From positions 1 through 35,580 of the forward strand of contig NZ_PPRT01000014.1 of the NCBI RefSeq assembly GCF_002902725.1: a DNA stretch of 35,580 nucleotides, written 5' to 3'. The notes beneath the pieces are model-generated. The model was given only the letters and a program-made list of their open reading frames with translations, was not told the origin of the DNA and did no database searches. Shown piece after piece: positions 34,461-35,580 of this stretch. Position 1 is the stretch's first letter, and each line of letters opens with the position of its first letter. The DNA is from Staphylococcus caprae. Lineage in GTDB: Bacteria; Bacillota; Bacilli; Staphylococcales; Staphylococcaceae. The position numbers were made by a program, and so were the translations under genes.

Positions 34461-35252
34461 ATGGTTTCAGAAGATTTAAGAAAACTAGATCAATTGATTT
34501 GTAATTGGTTAAATATTGTAGATGATATTTTACCTCAGTTAATTGAAGAAATGCATACAGATACTAAAAAGGATAGATTCGATCTTGTTACAAATGTAGA
34601 CAAACAAATTCAAGATCACTTTCAAGCGTTTCTCAAAACTGAACTACCTACGCATCAATTGTTAGCTGAAGAAAAGAATAATGATGATATTCAACCTTAT
34701 GAGGGGCATTTATGGATTATGGATCCAATTGATGGAACAGCTAATTTGGTAAAACAACAAGAAGACTATTGTATTATTTTAGGATATTTTGTAGATGGAG
34801 CACCACAACTTTCATATATATATGATTATCCTCATGGCAAACTTTATAAAGCGATTGCTGGGGAAGGTGCATATGTAAATCAAAGTCCGTTACTACCTCC
34901 TCCAACCTTATCAATTGCAGATGCGATACTGTCATTTAACCCTCATGTATTGAATGATGAAACGATTAAAGATCTATTCCAATCGTCATTTAGTTATAGA
35001 ATTATTGGCTCATGCGGCTTAGATTCAATAAGAGTGATTAAGGGGCAATTTGGGGCACACATCAACACGAATCCTAAGCCTTGGGACATTGCAGCTCAAT
35101 TTTTATTTGCGAAAGAACTTGGCTTGAAAATGACAGGCTTAGATGGTGGAGAAGTTGATTTCGGACAAGGTGGGCCATTTATTATTAGTAATCCTGGTTG
35201 CCATAAAGAAGTACTAGAAATCATGAATAAAGGCAGAGGGTATCAAAAATAA
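34461..35252 (+). CDS. Inositol monophosphatase family protein
   Basis: A 263-residue soluble phosphatase of the Mg2+-dependent, Li+-sensitive family (SuhB/CysQ/IMPase). Metal ligands appear in LLAEEK near residue 75 and in WIMDPIDGTANLV (residues about 85-98), and the C-terminal PKPWDIAAQFLFAKELG carries the last conserved aspartate. The true substrate may be inositol phosphate, another sugar phosphate, NADP or PAP. I prefer ATG 34461 (MVSEDLRKLD) with GGTGG just upstream; an ATG at 34422 would add 13 residues and has a weaker site (ATAGGG). It follows RsaI and is followed by repeat hairpins. Confidence 0.88.
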   Translation: MVSEDLRKLDQLICNWLNIVDDILPQLIEEMHTDTKKDRFDLVTNVDKQIQDHFQAFLKTELPTHQLLAEEKNNDDIQPYEGHLWIMDPIDGTANLVKQQEDYCIILGYFVDGAPQLSYIYDYPHGKLYKAIAGEGAYVNQSPLLPPPTLSIADAILSFNPHVLNDETIKDLFQSSFSYRIIGSCGLDSIRVIKGQFGAHINTNPKPWDIAAQFLFAKELGLKMTGLDGGEVDFGQGGPFIISNPGCHKEVLEIMNKGRGYQK

Positions 35253-35284
35253 ACCCCGTTACACATAGAAAATAAATGATATAA

Positions 35285-35340
35285 GGGTGGGAGTGGGACA
35301 GAAATATAATTTAGCAAAATTATTTTCGTTGTCCCACCCC
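35285..35340. repeat. Copy of the dispersed staphylococcal hairpin repeat (inverted orientation)
   Basis: GGTGGGAGTGGGACAGAAAT ... is answered by ATTTTCGTTGTCCCACCCC, forming a long stem with an AT-rich inner part. Its reverse complement matches the unit inside 1041-1117 closely (both contain AAATTATATTTCTGTC). It probably also stops transcripts of the inositol monophosphatase-like gene. No gene lies between 35253 and the end of the window. Confidence 0.75.
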
Positions 35341-35406
35341 GGCAAGGATGGCTAGGATTGAGAAAAGCTTGATACAAGCGCATTTTCAATTCAGACATCT
35401 ACTGCC
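35341..35406. repeat. Second hairpin element joined to the dispersed repeat
   Basis: GGCA, GATG and ATTGA on the left pair with TCAAT, CATC and TGCC on the right, and the tip is a GCTTG-ATA-CAAGC hairpin (35367-35379). The 66-base element begins directly where the preceding repeat ends. There is no T run, so it is not a terminator by itself. Confidence 0.55.
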
Positions 35407-35414
35407 AATATGTT

Positions 35415-35457
35415 AAATGAGGATGAGATATTAAATTATATTTCATCCTCATTTTTT
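35415..35457 (+). terminator. Rho-independent terminator near the right end
   Basis: AAATGAGGATGA pairs with TCATCCTCATTT, followed by six T residues. The remaining 123 bases to the window end are AT-rich, with no feature I can support. Confidence 0.85.
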
Positions 35458-35580
35458 GATTATATATATAAAATTATTCATTTTTGTTTATTCCTCTAAA
35501 ATAAATCAATGAATAGGTCTACAGATGTATAGTAAATATTTTATTTTATAATATACTTATCAATGGAATAAGAATATGAA

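Noticed and set aside
1..35580. Search for tRNA or rRNA genes, CRISPR arrays, IS transposases, integrases, phage genes and toxin-antitoxin pairs
   Set aside because: None was seen. The XRE regulator at 834-1049 has no toxin-like partner, and no regularly spaced repeats of CRISPR type occur.

Overview
The window is a chromosomal segment of a Staphylococcus that is probably not S. aureus. Base composition is low-GC, Shine-Dalgarno sites are strong (AGGAG, GGAGG, GGGAGAG), and GTG or TTG starts are frequent. The gene order natAB-like ABC transporter / UPF0060 / galM / rpiA / lyrA / hutG / LysR / hutUI / M20 hydrolase / SDR / NhaC antiporter / RpiR-glvC / BASS transporter / RsaI sRNA / inositol-phosphatase-like gene matches, from memory, the S. 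aureus region around hutUI and lyrA. The amino-sugar cluster in the middle is what I remember sitting elsewhere in S. aureus. The species cannot be fixed from this sequence alone; a coagulase-negative species is my inference.

Layout. 1-1,120: tail of an unknown gene, a DUF805 membrane protein and a small XRE regulator. 1,148-2,659 (minus): a ribulokinase gene (araB) that appears to lack about 36 internal residues. 2,842-4,969: ABC exporter pair. 5,208-7,554: UPF0060 membrane protein, aldose 1-epimerase and ribose-5-phosphate isomerase A. 7,614-8,690 (minus): LyrA/SpdC. 8,939-14,003: histidine utilisation genes, with hutG on one side and hutU-hutI on the other side of a LysR-type regulator; hutH is not in the window. 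14,337-19,578: M20 amidohydrolase, a stress-type short-chain dehydrogenase with a SigB-like promoter, a membrane protein, an NhaC-type antiporter and an SRPBCC protein. 19,640-22,217: RpiR regulator divergent from an alpha-glucoside-type PTS permease with a cre site. 22,354-27,572: an unknown protein, a bile-acid-symporter-family protein, a HAD phosphatase, three small membrane proteins and an amino acid permease with a cre site. 27,668-31,931 (minus): mupG-murQ-murP-murR for MurNAc-containing cell-wall sugar salvage. 32,095-33,994: an unknown small protein, a CPBP protease and a YafY-type regulator. 34,157-34,300: the glucose-responsive small RNA RsaI with a cre site over its promoter. 34,461-35,252: inositol-monophosphatase-like protein, followed by dispersed hairpin repeats.

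Together the genes concern use of alternative carbon and nitrogen sources: histidine to glutamate, MurNAc-peptidoglycan fragments to GlcNAc-6-P, alpha-glucosides, galactose mutarotation, pentose phosphates and amino acid uptake. Three candidate CcpA sites (before glvC, before the amino acid permease and over the rsaI promoter) link this region to carbon catabolite control. I found no phage, IS transposase, CRISPR array, tRNA or rRNA, and no clear sign of an undescribed multi-gene system. The best leads are the shortened araB, several clean regulatory palindromes, structured intergenic hairpins, and the location of the mur cluster.
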